Source of the DNA: Muribaculaceae bacterium
GTDB taxonomy: Bacteria; Bacteroidota; Bacteroidia; Bacteroidales; Muribaculaceae
Length of the DNA stretch: 64,000 nt
Assembly: GCA_017399915.1 (NCBI GenBank)
Contig: JAFQAS010000058.1
Coordinates: 62,001-126,000, forward strand
Direction of reading: 5' to 3'
The translations under genes and the position numbers were made by a program. The notes under the pieces were generated by a model. It was given only the letters and a program-made list of their open reading frames with translations, was not told the origin of the DNA and did no database searches. Positions 9,282 through 18,593 of the stretch are shown in pieces. Numbering within the stretch: position 1 is the first letter of the stretch; each line of letters begins with the position of its first letter.

Positions 9282-11168
9282 TTATTTGCGAACAACCTTT
9301 TTGCCGTTAACGATATATAGTCCGGCAGGAAGATTGTTGAGTTGTTCGGTAGACGCATTCTTGATGATAAGTATGCCTTGCATGTTGTAAACGTTGTTGT
9401 TGATAGCGTTTGGAGCGATTGATACGCTTTCAATGCCTGTTGTTTCGCTGATTGTGATGATGGTATCTTTTGTTATTTCAACAACGTAATTTCCATTTTC
9501 ATCAGTTTCAGCTTTTTCGCCATCAATAGTAACTTGAGCTTTTTTATTGTCAACAGCGACTGTAACTTTTGTTCCGCCCAATGCAGTAAATCCGGTAGCC
9601 CAGTTTGCGTATTCTTGACCATCAGTAGCAACAGATGTAACTGCTCCTTCGATGTCTTGAGTGAATGTGACTGCAAATTTTTCAGGATCACTTGCAAGAT
9701 AAACTTTTGCTTGGTCGCCATTCGCAAATGTTACATAGTAGCTGGTTGAACCTTCATATTGTGGAACTTGATATATGCCATTTAAGAAAATGTTGCAATA
9801 TGTAGGTTGGTAGAATGACATATAGTAAGGATTGTCGCTTTCACCAAAGTTGAAAGAAACAGTCTCGTTTGAAATCAATGATACGTTTTGACGATCAGAA
9901 TAGCGATATACACTATAACCATACATAGCAGCAGTGATGTCATCAACCCAAATAGAAGCAGTCATATCGCGAACCATTTTTTCTGAAGATATGATGATAG
10001 TGTCGTTTTCATTCAAGTTGCGCACCGATACACTTGATGTGCCATAGTTTGAACCATATTCTGAACCATTCAATAAAACAGATTTTACAAAACAGTCGGT
10101 TGCAGGCATTATATTAATGTAATTGCTATTAGATGTCAATTCAATAGCGGTATATCCATCAGCCGAAAGTGTTACAGGTGTATTTGAGTTACCTGGGTAG
10201 ATTGAAATTTGGTTGATGTCATTAACTTTTGCATACACATTGTATGTTGTATATTTTGTTGCATTAATAGTAATGGTGTATTCACTCTTTGTTGCAGTGA
10301 ACTCATAGTTGCCACTGAAATAGGTGCTTGAACCATCTACGTCGATAGCATAATTGAAGTTGTAAAGATTAGTATTCCCTTCAATAGTGATTTTTTGTCC
10401 TAATTTAGCTTCCAATGTTTTGCCGTCAAAGTCTTCAACTGCAACACCGTCAACTTTTACGCTGATACAACCCAATACCTCAGCTTCATTTTCTCCGTAT
10501 GAGAAGGTCACTTTAGTAGGCTCATCAGGGAAGTTTGCATTTATGTCGAGGATGTCGCCATCAGCTACGTTTACTTGATAGCGTCCGTATGAATCGGCTT
10601 GGTTCTCACCATTAAGTTTTACAGAGTATAATACCTCGCCATAGTTCATGTGTTGAATTTGGAAAGGTGACTCTCCATTAGGGTTGAATTTAACTGTATT
10701 AGTTCCATTTTCAAGAGTTATAGCAGCTCCTGAATAGTATGACAAAATTACTTTTGACGCATCGTCAACATTTACTGTGCAACTTGCAGTGCGAGTTGAT
10801 TCAAGATCAGCAGATGTTACAGAAAGGACTGCATCGCCATACAAATAGAAATATGTGCTACTGCCTGTGCCGGCAGTGCTTCCATCTGTTTCGTTTATCG
10901 CTGATGTGATAGTATTGCCATCGGTTGCGTTTATATACACATAGCCATAGCTGGCAGGAATAGTAAATGTACCACCATCTCCTACACATTGAGTTAAGTC
11001 GATAGTTTCTTCGTTATAGCTCCATGTTACAGGGTCAGTGTATTGATAATACGCAGTTAAACGAGTTGCGTCATCAACCTTCAAAGTTACTGTGATGTCG
11101 GCTTTAGCGGTAAATGACATAGCAATAGCCATTACAGCTATCATTAAAAATGAGTAAAGTTTTCTCAT
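9282..11168 (-). CDS. Secreted beta-rich repeat protein with type-IX-like sorting tail, function unknown
   Basis: 628 residues with a clear signal peptide (cleavage near AKA, residue 23). I do not recognise a catalytic domain. The body is beta-rich, full of Tyr, Ser, Thr and Asn, and contains four recurrences of a V-(D/N)-D motif at the start of similar segments (about residues 31, 134, 315 and 408), suggesting degenerate modules of roughly 100-180 residues. A segment near 500-575 (TQDIEGAVTSVATDG, VTVAVDNKKAQVTIDG) looks Ig-like. The end has VYNMQGI, LPAGLYIVN and terminal KVVRK, a type-IX-like tail. It is the first gene of the secreted locus. A surface or matrix protein is the best inference; no recognisable promoter box was seen upstream. 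Confidence 0.75.
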   Translation of the reverse strand: MRKLYSFLMIAVMAIAMSFTAKADITVTLKVDDATRLTAYYQYTDPVTWSYNEETIDLTQCVGDGGTFTIPASYGYVYINATDGNTITSAINETDGSTAGTGSSTYFYLYGDAVLSVTSADLESTRTASCTVNVDDASKVILSYYSGAAITLENGTNTVKFNPNGESPFQIQHMNYGEVLYSVKLNGENQADSYGRYQVNVADGDILDINANFPDEPTKVTFSYGENEAEVLGCISVKVDGVAVEDFDGKTLEAKLGQKITIEGNTNLYNFNYAIDVDGSSTYFSGNYEFTATKSEYTITINATKYTTYNVYAKVNDINQISIYPGNSNTPVTLSADGYTAIELTSNSNYINIMPATDCFVKSVLLNGSEYGSNYGTSSVSVRNLNENDTIIISSEKMVRDMTASIWVDDITAAMYGYSVYRYSDRQNVSLISNETVSFNFGESDNPYYMSFYQPTYCNIFLNGIYQVPQYEGSTSYYVTFANGDQAKVYLASDPEKFAVTFTQDIEGAVTSVATDGQEYANWATGFTALGGTKVTVAVDNKKAQVTIDGEKAETDENGNYVVEITKDTIITISETTGIESVSIAPNAINNNVYNMQGILIIKNASTEQLNNLPAGLYIVNGKKVVRK

Positions 11169-11417
11169 AAGATGAAAATTTAGTTTAATATATTAATTTA
11201 GTTTTTTCAATTGTAGGAATTAGCTGAATTTTGATTATTACAGCTAACATATTTGTACTAAGTGTAAAATCGGGTGCAAAGTTTGCGAAAAATATTCAAA
11301 CATGCAAGATTTAAGGTGTGATTGTGGATTAATTCTATGATTTTGTAGATGAATGATATAAATTGGTAGTTTATTTATTTTAACCAAATCTATAATTAAA
11401 TAAATAGTGAGAATTCT

Positions 11418-11425
11418 TATTTTTG
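11418..11425 (+). promoter_or_regulatory. -7 box of bcp promoter
   Basis: TATTTTTG fits TAnnTTTG and lies 23 bases before the chosen bcp start, which supports the ATG at 11449 over the in-frame GTG at 11407. Confidence 0.6.
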
Positions 11426-11448
11426 TAAAAACTAAAAAAATAAATATT

Positions 11449-11907
11449 ATGGCATTAAAAATAGGTGACAAATTGCCCGAAATTCTTGGGATTGATGCTA
11501 ATGGTAATCAAGTAACGGCATCTCAATTAGTAGGTAAAAAAGTAGTATTATATTTCTATCCCAAAGATAATACTCCCGGTTGTACAGCCGAAGCTTGTAG
11601 CTTTAGTTATGGGTATGCCGAATTGCAAAAAGCCGGCTATGAAGTGATAGGAGTTAGTAAAGATAGTGTTGCTTCCCATCGCAAATTTGCCGATAAATAT
11701 TCTTTGCCATTTACGTTAATTGCAGATACTGATTTAAGTTTAAATCAAGCTTTTGGAGTGTGGCAAGAAAAGAAAATGTGTGGCAGAGTGTATATGGGCA
11801 CTGTGAGAACAACATTTGTGGCTGACGAAAAAGGCGTTATTACACATATTATAAATAAAGTAAACACTAAAGATGCCGCCAATCAAATTCTGAATGAGAT
11901 AAATTAA
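11449..11907 (+). CDS. bcp: Thioredoxin-dependent thiol peroxidase (Bcp/PrxQ)
   Basis: Reduces hydrogen peroxide and organic hydroperoxides with electrons from thioredoxin. The 152-residue product has the peroxiredoxin fold signature YFYPKDNTPGCTAEAC: peroxidatic C45 and, five residues on, resolving C50, the arrangement of the PrxQ subgroup. Length is normal for the family. The ATG at 11449 is chosen because a -7 promoter box lies just upstream inside the longer open frame. The gene stands alone between two oppositely oriented genes and ends at a hairpin terminator. It fits with desulfoferrodoxin at 55.3 kb as part of the oxygen defence of an anaerobe. Confidence 0.95.
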   Translation: MALKIGDKLPEILGIDANGNQVTASQLVGKKVVLYFYPKDNTPGCTAEACSFSYGYAELQKAGYEVIGVSKDSVASHRKFADKYSLPFTLIADTDLSLNQAFGVWQEKKMCGRVYMGTVRTTFVADEKGVITHIINKVNTKDAANQILNEIN

Positions 11908-11921
11908 TTTATAAAATAAGG

Positions 11922-11956
11922 AAACTCGTGAATTATTATTGTTTCACGAGTTTTTT
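11922..11956. terminator. Terminator shared by bcp and the convergent Omp85 gene
   Basis: An 11-base perfect stem (AAACTCGTGAA / TTCACGAGTTT) followed by six T on the plus strand. It lies between the two convergent stop codons. Confidence 0.8.
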
Positions 11957-11960
11957 ATGT

Positions 11961-13241
11961 TTAGAACGCTTCTCCGATTGCAAATAGAAGTCCCGATGTG
12001 TGTTTGCCAAATCCGTAATCAATACGGATGTTAACGTTGTGTTTAAATTCGAAACGCAAGCCTACTCCATAATTATATAGCCATTCGGGTTTGTTATAAG
12101 AGTCGCGAATGTTTTCAATGTCGGAGAATGAAAATAATGTTGCTCCGCCTCCCCATACAACAAAGCCTAATCGCTTCCACACTCGTTGACGATATTCAAT
12201 TTGAGAGGTGATTTGGTTATTGTCGATTGTTGACCCCATATAATATCCTCGCATACGAATTCCATCAGAAGCAATCATCTCGCGCATAGTCCATGGGGTA
12301 TTATCACTATTAATTTTTGCGTACCAGTCTATTGCTAATACCGATCCTTTCCACATCTTGAAATATCCGTTAGCGATAAAGTTATGGCTGTGAAAAGTAG
12401 TGTGTGCATTACCTGCAAATTGAGGATAAATCATGGGTTTATAGGCTAAATGTATACCTCTTGTAGGGGTGACAAGATTGTCGCGTGTATCATATTCAAA
12501 TGATAGCCCTAAACCTGTAACAAAGTATTGATTTCTATCGCCAAGTAAATATTCCGGATTTCTTACGTTGATAGCATCGGTATAATCTGTTCGAGCTTGA
12601 AGACCAGCATAGAAGTTGCGATTAACTTTATATATATATTCGGCTTGAAAGTCGATTTGTCGACGGTCATATTGTGATTTAGGATTTTTCGCAGTCTCTT
12701 CTGCTGTTATGCCCCAAAAATCAAGACGTTTACGATACAATTCGGCTTTATAAGTCAATCTCGACCTATGGTCGGGAAATAAATGATTCCCTTTCATTGT
12801 TAACACGAAGAATCCGTTGTATGAGGCGTTTAGCGAAGCAAAGAAATCAGAAGGTTGCATTGTTGAATCATTGCGATTAACACGATATAGCCCTGTCATA
12901 GCTCCACCAATGCCGAAACCTGCTTCGCGAGTGTAAGAGGGGACGACCCCAAATCCAACATCGAATTTCTTTTCATGAGTGCGGTCAACATTGCCTTTCA
13001 TCAATGAGTTGATGTATTTTTTTACCCAATCGGGAGCTTTGCTTAAAAGACCAAGTGAGTCGGGGAATTCGGTTGGCGATTTTTCTTCTTCAAACGGAAG
13101 CGGTGCCGGTTTTACATAAAATGCACCTTGTATCACCTCGTGATTAGAACGAATAGAATCAACATCATCTGATGCGAAAATGTTAAATTTCGATACAAAT
13201 AATATGATTAAAATAATTATAAATCTATGATTTCTATTCAT
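11961..13241 (-). CDS. Outer-membrane barrel protein of the Omp85/BamA surface-antigen type
   Basis: 426 residues from the ATG at 13241. This start is followed at once by a signal peptide (cleavage near NIFA) and preceded by a -7 promoter box at 13264-13271; the longer open frame to 13286 crosses that promoter. The body is an array of amphipathic beta strands. The features TPTRGIHLAYKP, DGIRMRGYY and a C-terminal strand ending in an aromatic residue (IGEAF) match the barrel part of BamA/TamA-like proteins. No POTRA domains fit in the short N-terminus, so this is not BamA itself. The role may be in outer-membrane transport or assembly. It follows ftsH but has its own promoter. Confidence 0.8.
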   Translation of the reverse strand: MNRNHRFIIILIILFVSKFNIFASDDVDSIRSNHEVIQGAFYVKPAPLPFEEEKSPTEFPDSLGLLSKAPDWVKKYINSLMKGNVDRTHEKKFDVGFGVVPSYTREAGFGIGGAMTGLYRVNRNDSTMQPSDFFASLNASYNGFFVLTMKGNHLFPDHRSRLTYKAELYRKRLDFWGITAEETAKNPKSQYDRRQIDFQAEYIYKVNRNFYAGLQARTDYTDAINVRNPEYLLGDRNQYFVTGLGLSFEYDTRDNLVTPTRGIHLAYKPMIYPQFAGNAHTTFHSHNFIANGYFKMWKGSVLAIDWYAKINSDNTPWTMREMIASDGIRMRGYYMGSTIDNNQITSQIEYRQRVWKRLGFVVWGGGATLFSFSDIENIRDSYNKPEWLYNYGVGLRFEFKHNVNIRIDYGFGKHTSGLLFAIGEAF

Positions 13242-13263
13242 TCTATTTTCAAAAAAAGATTTG

Positions 13264-13271
13264 CAAAGGTA
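13264..13271 (-). promoter_or_regulatory. -7 box of the Omp85-type gene promoter
   Basis: Reads TACCTTTG on the minus strand, a perfect TAnnTTTG, 22 bases before the start codon and just past the ftsH terminator. Confidence 0.65.
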
Positions 13272-13286
13272 GATATTTTTGACCAA

Positions 13287-13321
13287 AAAAGCTATGCTAT
13301 TTGAATTTTAGCATAGCTTTT
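13287..13321 (-). terminator. Terminator of the rsfS-ftsH operon
   Basis: A 13-base perfect stem (AAAAGCTATGCTA / TAGCATAGCTTTT) followed by a T-run on the minus strand, immediately after the ftsH stop codon. Confidence 0.85.
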
Positions 13322-13328
13322 AAGTATA

Positions 13329-15419
13329 TTAGTCAACATTTTTCTCCTTATTGGGTAATGGAGGCATGTTAATGGGATATTCTTTACCATTGTCGATTTT
13401 ATCGTCGGCAATAGTCTTATCACGTTCTTCTTTTTCTTTGTTGTTTTCTGCAATTTCTTTGGCTTCAGCTTCAGCTGCTTCGGCCGATTTTGCCGCAAGA
13501 ATTTCATCGGTGCGAGAGGTCCATTGTCGTTTGCCAAATATTTGTTCAACATCTTCGGTGAAGATCACTTCACGTGTTAATAATATGTCGGCAAGTTTGT
13601 TGTGACCTTCGGTGTGTTGTTGAAGAAGTTTTTTCGCACGATCATATTGCTCATTAATAATACGAGAAACCTCTTCATCAATCATTTTGGCTCTGTCATC
13701 ACTAAATGGTTTTGTGAATCCATATTCTTGACCCGATGAATCATAATAGCTGATATTGGGCAGTTTATTGCTCATGCCATAATAAACAACCATTGCATAA
13801 GCTTGTTTTGTAACTCGTTCAAGGTCGTTTGCCGCTCCGGTTGAAATATGCCCAAGGAATAATTCTTCGGCAGCTCTACCGGCAAGAAGTGAACAAATAT
13901 CATCAAGTATAGCTTGAGAAGGAGTTATTTGTCGTTCTTCGGGTAGATACCATGCCGCACCCAATGCCTTTCCACGAGGCACAATCGTAACTTTAATCAA
14001 AGGATTGGCATATTGTAGATGCCATGATACAGTAGCATGACCTGCCTCATGAATTGCGATTGCTCGTTTTTCTTCGTCGGTAGTGATTTTAGAACGTTTT
14101 TCAAGACCACCGATGATGCGGTCAACAGCATCAATAAAGTCTTGACGCTCAACCGATGATTTATTTTTACGAGCGGCAATAAGAGCAGCCTCGTTACATA
14201 CGTTTGCTATGTCAGCTCCTGAGAATCCAGGTGTTTGACGAGCTAATAAGTCAACATCTACACTTGAATCAATTTTAATATTGCGAAGGTGCACATTGAA
14301 AATTGCCACACGGTCATTTAAGTCGGGCAATTCAACATAGATTTGGCGGTCAAAACGACCTGCACGCAATAATGCTTTATCGAGAATGTCGGCACGGTTT
14401 GTGGCGGCAAGGATAATAACCCCGCTATTAGTGCCAAATCCGTCCATCTCGGTAAGTAATTGGTTGAGGGTGTTTTCGCGCTCATCATTAGAACTCATGC
14501 TTGGGCTTTTGCCACGTGCACGACCGACAGTGTCGATCTCATCGATAAATACAATACATGGCGCTTTTTCCTTAGCTTGACGGAATAAGTCGCGAACACG
14601 AGAAGCACCTACGCCAACAAACATTTCGGTGAAGTCAGAGCCCGACATATAGAAGAACGGTACATCGGCCTCGCCGGCAACAGCTTTGGCCAAAAGTGTT
14701 TTACCCGTTCCGGGAGGGCCTACAAGAAGCGCTCCTTTAGGAATTTTACCTCCAAGTTCGGTGTATCGTTTTGGATTCTTTAGGAATTCTACAATCTCTT
14801 CAATCTCAGTTTTAGCTTCGGCCAATCCTGCAACATCATTAAAGTTTACTTTTACAGCACCTTCTTTGTCAAATATTTGAGCCTTGGATTTGCCTACGCT
14901 GAAAATCCCGGCACCGCCACCGGCACCACCACCCATGCGGCGCATCATAAATATCCAAAATACAACTAATAAGATGATTGGACCTATAGACCAAAGAATT
15001 TTGCTGATACCGCTTTCTAATTCTACGCTATAAGGAGGAATCTTTATTCCTTTAGATTCGCATTCATTTATAAATAGAATAAATGAATTTTCGCTACAAT
15101 TAGTATGTATTTTTGCAATAGCTCCACGATTTTTATTTTGCTTATATTGCTCGCCAAATACTTTTGTAGCAAGGGCATCATTAAGCACACCCTCTACAAT
15201 TCCTTCATCTTTTTTGATGGTGATTTTAGTGATACCGCTATTATCGGTGATGTATTTTTTGAATTCATGTAGCTCTACTTCTTTGTCCATAGTATTCCCT
15301 TCGTTATTAAGGAAATACATTCCGCAAAGAAATGCTATAATTATTGCATACATCCAAAAGATGTTGAATTTAAACACTATTGGACGTTTCGACTTATTTG
15401 AAATTGGTGATTTTGCCAT
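13329..15419 (-). CDS. ftsH: ATP-dependent zinc metalloprotease FtsH
   Basis: Membrane-anchored AAA protease that degrades misassembled membrane proteins and regulatory proteins. The 696 residues hold an N-terminal membrane segment (~20-37), a periplasmic domain, a second membrane segment (~140-158) and a Gly-rich linker. The AAA module has Walker A GPPGTGKT (234-241), Walker B with D293/E294 and an Arg-rich second region of homology. The M41 protease domain has HEAGH at 457-461 and third zinc ligand D532. The C-terminal tail (from ~640) is highly charged and Ala/Glu/Lys-rich. It follows rsfS by 27 bases on the same strand, a common Bacteroidota order, and ends at a strong terminator. Confidence 0.97.
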   Translation of the reverse strand: MAKSPISNKSKRPIVFKFNIFWMYAIIIAFLCGMYFLNNEGNTMDKEVELHEFKKYITDNSGITKITIKKDEGIVEGVLNDALATKVFGEQYKQNKNRGAIAKIHTNCSENSFILFINECESKGIKIPPYSVELESGISKILWSIGPIILLVVFWIFMMRRMGGGAGGGAGIFSVGKSKAQIFDKEGAVKVNFNDVAGLAEAKTEIEEIVEFLKNPKRYTELGGKIPKGALLVGPPGTGKTLLAKAVAGEADVPFFYMSGSDFTEMFVGVGASRVRDLFRQAKEKAPCIVFIDEIDTVGRARGKSPSMSSNDERENTLNQLLTEMDGFGTNSGVIILAATNRADILDKALLRAGRFDRQIYVELPDLNDRVAIFNVHLRNIKIDSSVDVDLLARQTPGFSGADIANVCNEAALIAARKNKSSVERQDFIDAVDRIIGGLEKRSKITTDEEKRAIAIHEAGHATVSWHLQYANPLIKVTIVPRGKALGAAWYLPEERQITPSQAILDDICSLLAGRAAEELFLGHISTGAANDLERVTKQAYAMVVYYGMSNKLPNISYYDSSGQEYGFTKPFSDDRAKMIDEEVSRIINEQYDRAKKLLQQHTEGHNKLADILLTREVIFTEDVEQIFGKRQWTSRTDEILAAKSAEAAEAEAKEIAENNKEKEERDKTIADDKIDNGKEYPINMPPLPNKEKNVD

Positions 15420-15446
15420 AATATATTAAGTGATAATTAAAGGTGT

Positions 15447-15806
15447 TTAGTCTAAATCGGGTATTTGAGTGATTTTAGCATCACTCCATAGCTCTTCAAG
15501 ATTATAAAGGCTACGGGTTTCGGGTAGAAATACATGAACAAGAGTTTCGCCGTAGTCTATAACAATCCATTGCGAATTTTGATATCCATCGTAATTATAT
15601 GGTTTTATACCGGCATTTTCACGAAGATATTCTCTAATGCTGTCGGCAATAGCTCCAACTTGCATAGTTGAAGTGCCTTCGCAAATAATGAATCGTTGAG
15701 CTGCAGCTGATTCAATATGACTAAGGTCAACGATTGAAATTCCACGACCTTTGCGTTCTTGTATTCCTTCTGTGATTAATTGTGTAATATCTACTGTATT
15801 TGTCAT
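15447..15806 (-). CDS. rsfS: Ribosome silencing factor RsfS
   Basis: Binds ribosomal protein uL14 and blocks subunit joining when nutrients are scarce. The 119-residue product matches the family in length and in its motifs: GISIVDLSHIESAAAQRFIIC near the N-terminus, the W-IVIDYGE(T)LVHVF segment and the YNLEELW end. It is the first gene of an operon with ftsH. The start ATG at 15806 lies 29 bases past a -7 box (15835-15842). Confidence 0.95.
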   Translation of the reverse strand: MTNTVDITQLITEGIQERKGRGISIVDLSHIESAAAQRFIICEGTSTMQVGAIADSIREYLRENAGIKPYNYDGYQNSQWIVIDYGETLVHVFLPETRSLYNLEELWSDAKITQIPDLD

Positions 15807-15834
15807 TGAATATATTTATTTTCTAAATTTTGTG

Positions 15835-15842
15835 CAAAAGTA
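15835..15842 (-). promoter_or_regulatory. -7 box of the rsfS-ftsH promoter
   Basis: TACTTTTG on the minus strand, a perfect TAnnTTTG, 29 bases before the rsfS start. Confidence 0.6.
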
Positions 15843-15939
15843 GTCAAAAATCACTATTTAAGCATTGTCAATTAATTAAAGTTAATAGTTTCCCTACTTT
15901 TTATAACAAATAATGTGCCAAAAAGGTCATTTTTTGCGA

Positions 15940-17202
15940 TTATTCATATCGCATTGTTTGTGCCGGACTAATTGTAGACGCTAAATGAGAGGGTAGGATT
16001 AATATTATACTTGAAATTAAGATTACACTCACATTTAATATTATTAATTGCAACCAATTGATTTCAACCGGAACGAAACTTAAATAATAGGCTTCGGGAT
16101 CAAGGGGAATGAAGCGATAGCTCTTTTGTAGCCACACAAATAATAAAGAAAGAGCATTGCCAATTAGGATTCCTCGCAACACTAATCGAAGTGCCATGTG
16201 AATGAATATTTGTCGCACTTGCGAGTTTGTTGCCCCAAGCGACTTGAGCAGACCAATGGTTTTTATTCGTTCTAAAATGATGATGAATAGGCATGAGATT
16301 AATGTAAATCCCGATACACAACTCATTAATATCAGTATTACAACAACATTTGTGTCAAGCAAATCGAGCCAGTTGAAATACAAAGCGCCCGAATGTAGCA
16401 CATTGTCAACTTGGTATATTTTGTCAATTTGGCGATTATATGCCGATTGGTGAATTAGTGATTGAAGTGCTATTGTGTAATCTTCAATCTCGTTATGGTT
16501 GAGCCCTATGATTTCTATTGAACTACCGTTTATAGAATCGATTTGAGCTATACGTTGCAAGGTAGATAGCGATGCAAATGCTATAACCTTGTCATATTCG
16601 CTAAAATTGCTATTATAAATTCCTGCAATTTCAAATTTGCGAGCTCTGATATTGTTGTCGGTGAAAAAATAGGTGTTAATCTTATCTCCAAGGGCTAACT
16701 CAAGCGATTTTGCTGTAGTCGATGAGATTATTACTTTATTTTTACACGAATCGTTGTCATAATCAGGTATCACACCTTCTACCAAATTTTCTTTGATATA
16801 ATTAAGGTGTTGGCTATTTGACAATCCCTTAAACATTAAACCGGCAAAATTTTCATCAGTTTTCATTATTCCGGGTTGTCGCAAACAGAGTGATACCGAT
16901 AATTTGGCACTATCAATATTCGAGGCCGAGTCGATTAAGTGGAGCAATGTGTCATTAAGGGAAATTGATAAATCGCTGCTGTCGTTAACGACCATAGGGG
17001 GGTAAATTGATATTTGGGAATCAAAACCGGTGACTTTTTCGCGTATTTGATTCTTAAATCCCAATACTATTGTCAGAGTTAGCACCATTATGAAAATGGC
17101 AATAGCAACACCGGCAACAGCGATAATGGAGCTCGAGGAGCTACTGTTGCGGGAATTACCCTTGAGTCGTAATTTTCGGGCTATGAATAATGAGATATTC
17201 AT
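15940..17202 (-). CDS. ABC transporter permease of the FtsX/LolC-LolE type
   Basis: 420 residues with the layout of lipoprotein-release permeases: one membrane segment near the N-terminus (~24-48), a large periplasmic MacB-like domain (~50-265), then three membrane segments (about 280-305, 330-350 and 378-402). The C-terminal PAQTMRYE end is typical of LolE-like proteins. The likely job is extracting lipoproteins from the inner membrane for transport to the outer membrane, but the ATPase LolD is not next to it, so another substrate is possible. Its ATG overlaps the stop of the upstream aminotransferase gene in a TGATG, so the two are translationally coupled. Confidence 0.85.
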   Translation of the reverse strand: MNISLFIARKLRLKGNSRNSSSSSSIIAVAGVAIAIFIMVLTLTIVLGFKNQIREKVTGFDSQISIYPPMVVNDSSDLSISLNDTLLHLIDSASNIDSAKLSVSLCLRQPGIMKTDENFAGLMFKGLSNSQHLNYIKENLVEGVIPDYDNDSCKNKVIISSTTAKSLELALGDKINTYFFTDNNIRARKFEIAGIYNSNFSEYDKVIAFASLSTLQRIAQIDSINGSSIEIIGLNHNEIEDYTIALQSLIHQSAYNRQIDKIYQVDNVLHSGALYFNWLDLLDTNVVVILILMSCVSGFTLISCLFIIILERIKTIGLLKSLGATNSQVRQIFIHMALRLVLRGILIGNALSLLFVWLQKSYRFIPLDPEAYYLSFVPVEINWLQLIILNVSVILISSIILILPSHLASTISPAQTMRYE

Positions 17203-18401
17203 CAGATAGTGCGACCGGGATATGCCTTCAAGGCCTCTGCAAGAACTTTAAGTGCGTTTGCTAAATCTTCTTTATTTAATACATATGCCACGCGCACCTC
17301 GTTGCGTCCCACTCCTTCACTGGTGTAGAACCCCGATGCTGGAGCCATAAATACTGTTTGACCTTCGTATTCAAACTCGCTTAAGCACCATTCGCAGAAT
17401 TTGTCGGCATCGTCAACCGGAAGTGATACAACTGTATAGAACGCTCCCATAGGGATAGGGGAGTAGCAACCGGGTATCTTATTAAGTCCATCGATAAGAT
17501 ATTTTCGGCGCTCTACATATTCATTATATGTCATCAACATATAATCGGCACTTGCATCGATAGATGCTTCGGCTACAATTTGACCCAACAAAGGTGGACT
17601 CAAACGTGCTTGGCAAAATTTCATCACATTCTTTTTCAACTCTTTATGCTTGGTGATGATTGCGCCAATGCGAATGCCACATTCGCTATATCGTTTTGAA
17701 ACAGAGTCAATCAATACCACTTGTTCCTCAATGCCGGGAAGGTGGAATGCTGAAATATAAGGAGCACCGGTATAGCAAAATTCACGATAAACCTCATCTG
17801 AGAATAAGAAAAGGTCATATTTTTTTACTATATCGCGTATTTGGTTCATCTCTTTTTGGGTATAGAGATAGCCGGTTGGGTTATTGGGGTTGCAAATCAA
17901 TATCCCTTTGGTGCGGGGAGTTATAAGCGCCTCGAATTTTTCTACCGGGGGGAGTGCAAACCCTTCGTCGATACTTGAAGGAACGGTTATGATTTTAGCA
18001 CCTGCCGATATTGCAAATGCCATATAGTTGGCATAGGCTGGTTCGGGCACGATAATCTCATCACCGGGATCGAGGCATGCCATAAAGGCAAACAACACAG
18101 CCTCACTACCACCGGTAGTGACGATAATATCATCAACATCAACATCGATATTAAAGCGCTTGTAATATGCAGCTAACTTTTGGCGAAGAGAGAGCAACCC
18201 TTCCGAAGGACTATATTCAAGCGTGGTGCGGTCAATATGTTTTAGAGCCTCAAGCCCTTCTTGGGGAGAGGGTAGGTCGGGCTGACCGATATTAAGATGA
18301 TACACTTTCACACCTCGAGCCTTTGCTGCGTTTGAGAGCGGCACGAGTTTGCGAATAGGTGATGCAGGCATTATCTGCCCGCGTTGTGATATACTTGGCA
18401 T
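17202..18401 (-). CDS. PLP-dependent aminotransferase, class I/II
   Basis: 399 residues of fold-type I aminotransferase. Visible features are the substrate-binding LNIGQPDLPSP near the N-terminus, TTGGSEA, NPNNPTG at 171-177, the D202-x-x-Y205 pair and the PLP lysine K236 in SVSKRYSECGIRIG. The sequence resembles the aspartate/aromatic aminotransferase group; exact substrate cannot be read off. It starts the two-gene operon with the FtsX-like permease and overlaps it by one base (TGATG). A -7 box lies at 18458-18465, 56 bases upstream. Confidence 0.92.
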   Translation of the reverse strand: MPSISQRGQIMPASPIRKLVPLSNAAKARGVKVYHLNIGQPDLPSPQEGLEALKHIDRTTLEYSPSEGLLSLRQKLAAYYKRFNIDVDVDDIIVTTGGSEAVLFAFMACLDPGDEIIVPEPAYANYMAFAISAGAKIITVPSSIDEGFALPPVEKFEALITPRTKGILICNPNNPTGYLYTQKEMNQIRDIVKKYDLFLFSDEVYREFCYTGAPYISAFHLPGIEEQVVLIDSVSKRYSECGIRIGAIITKHKELKKNVMKFCQARLSPPLLGQIVAEASIDASADYMLMTYNEYVERRKYLIDGLNKIPGCYSPIPMGAFYTVVSLPVDDADKFCEWCLSEFEYEGQTVFMAPASGFYTSEGVGRNEVRVAYVLNKEDLANALKVLAEALKAYPGRTI

Positions 18402-18457
18402 TTTTATAAAAACGTTTTTATTCGATAACTTTTGTGGTTATACCACATATCAATCTG

Positions 18458-18465
18458 CAAAGTTA
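18458..18465 (-). promoter_or_regulatory. -7 box of the aminotransferase operon
   Basis: TAACTTTG on the minus strand, a perfect TAnnTTTG. Confidence 0.55.
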
Positions 18466-18547
18466 ATGCAAAACCATCTAAAATAAAAACCAATATCGAA
18501 CTTTCGGCGAATTTTGTAAAAAATAAATATTTAAAATATAAAAAATA

Positions 18548-18580
18548 AATAGGCTCAAACATCGTTTGAGCCTATTTATT
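18548..18580 (-). terminator. Terminator after the META lipoprotein gene
   Basis: A perfect 13-base stem (AATAGGCTCAAAC / GTTTGAGCCTATT) with a 3-base loop, followed by T-rich sequence on the minus strand, 17 bases past the stop codon. Confidence 0.85.
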
Positions 18581-18593
18581 ATATGTGTGGCAT

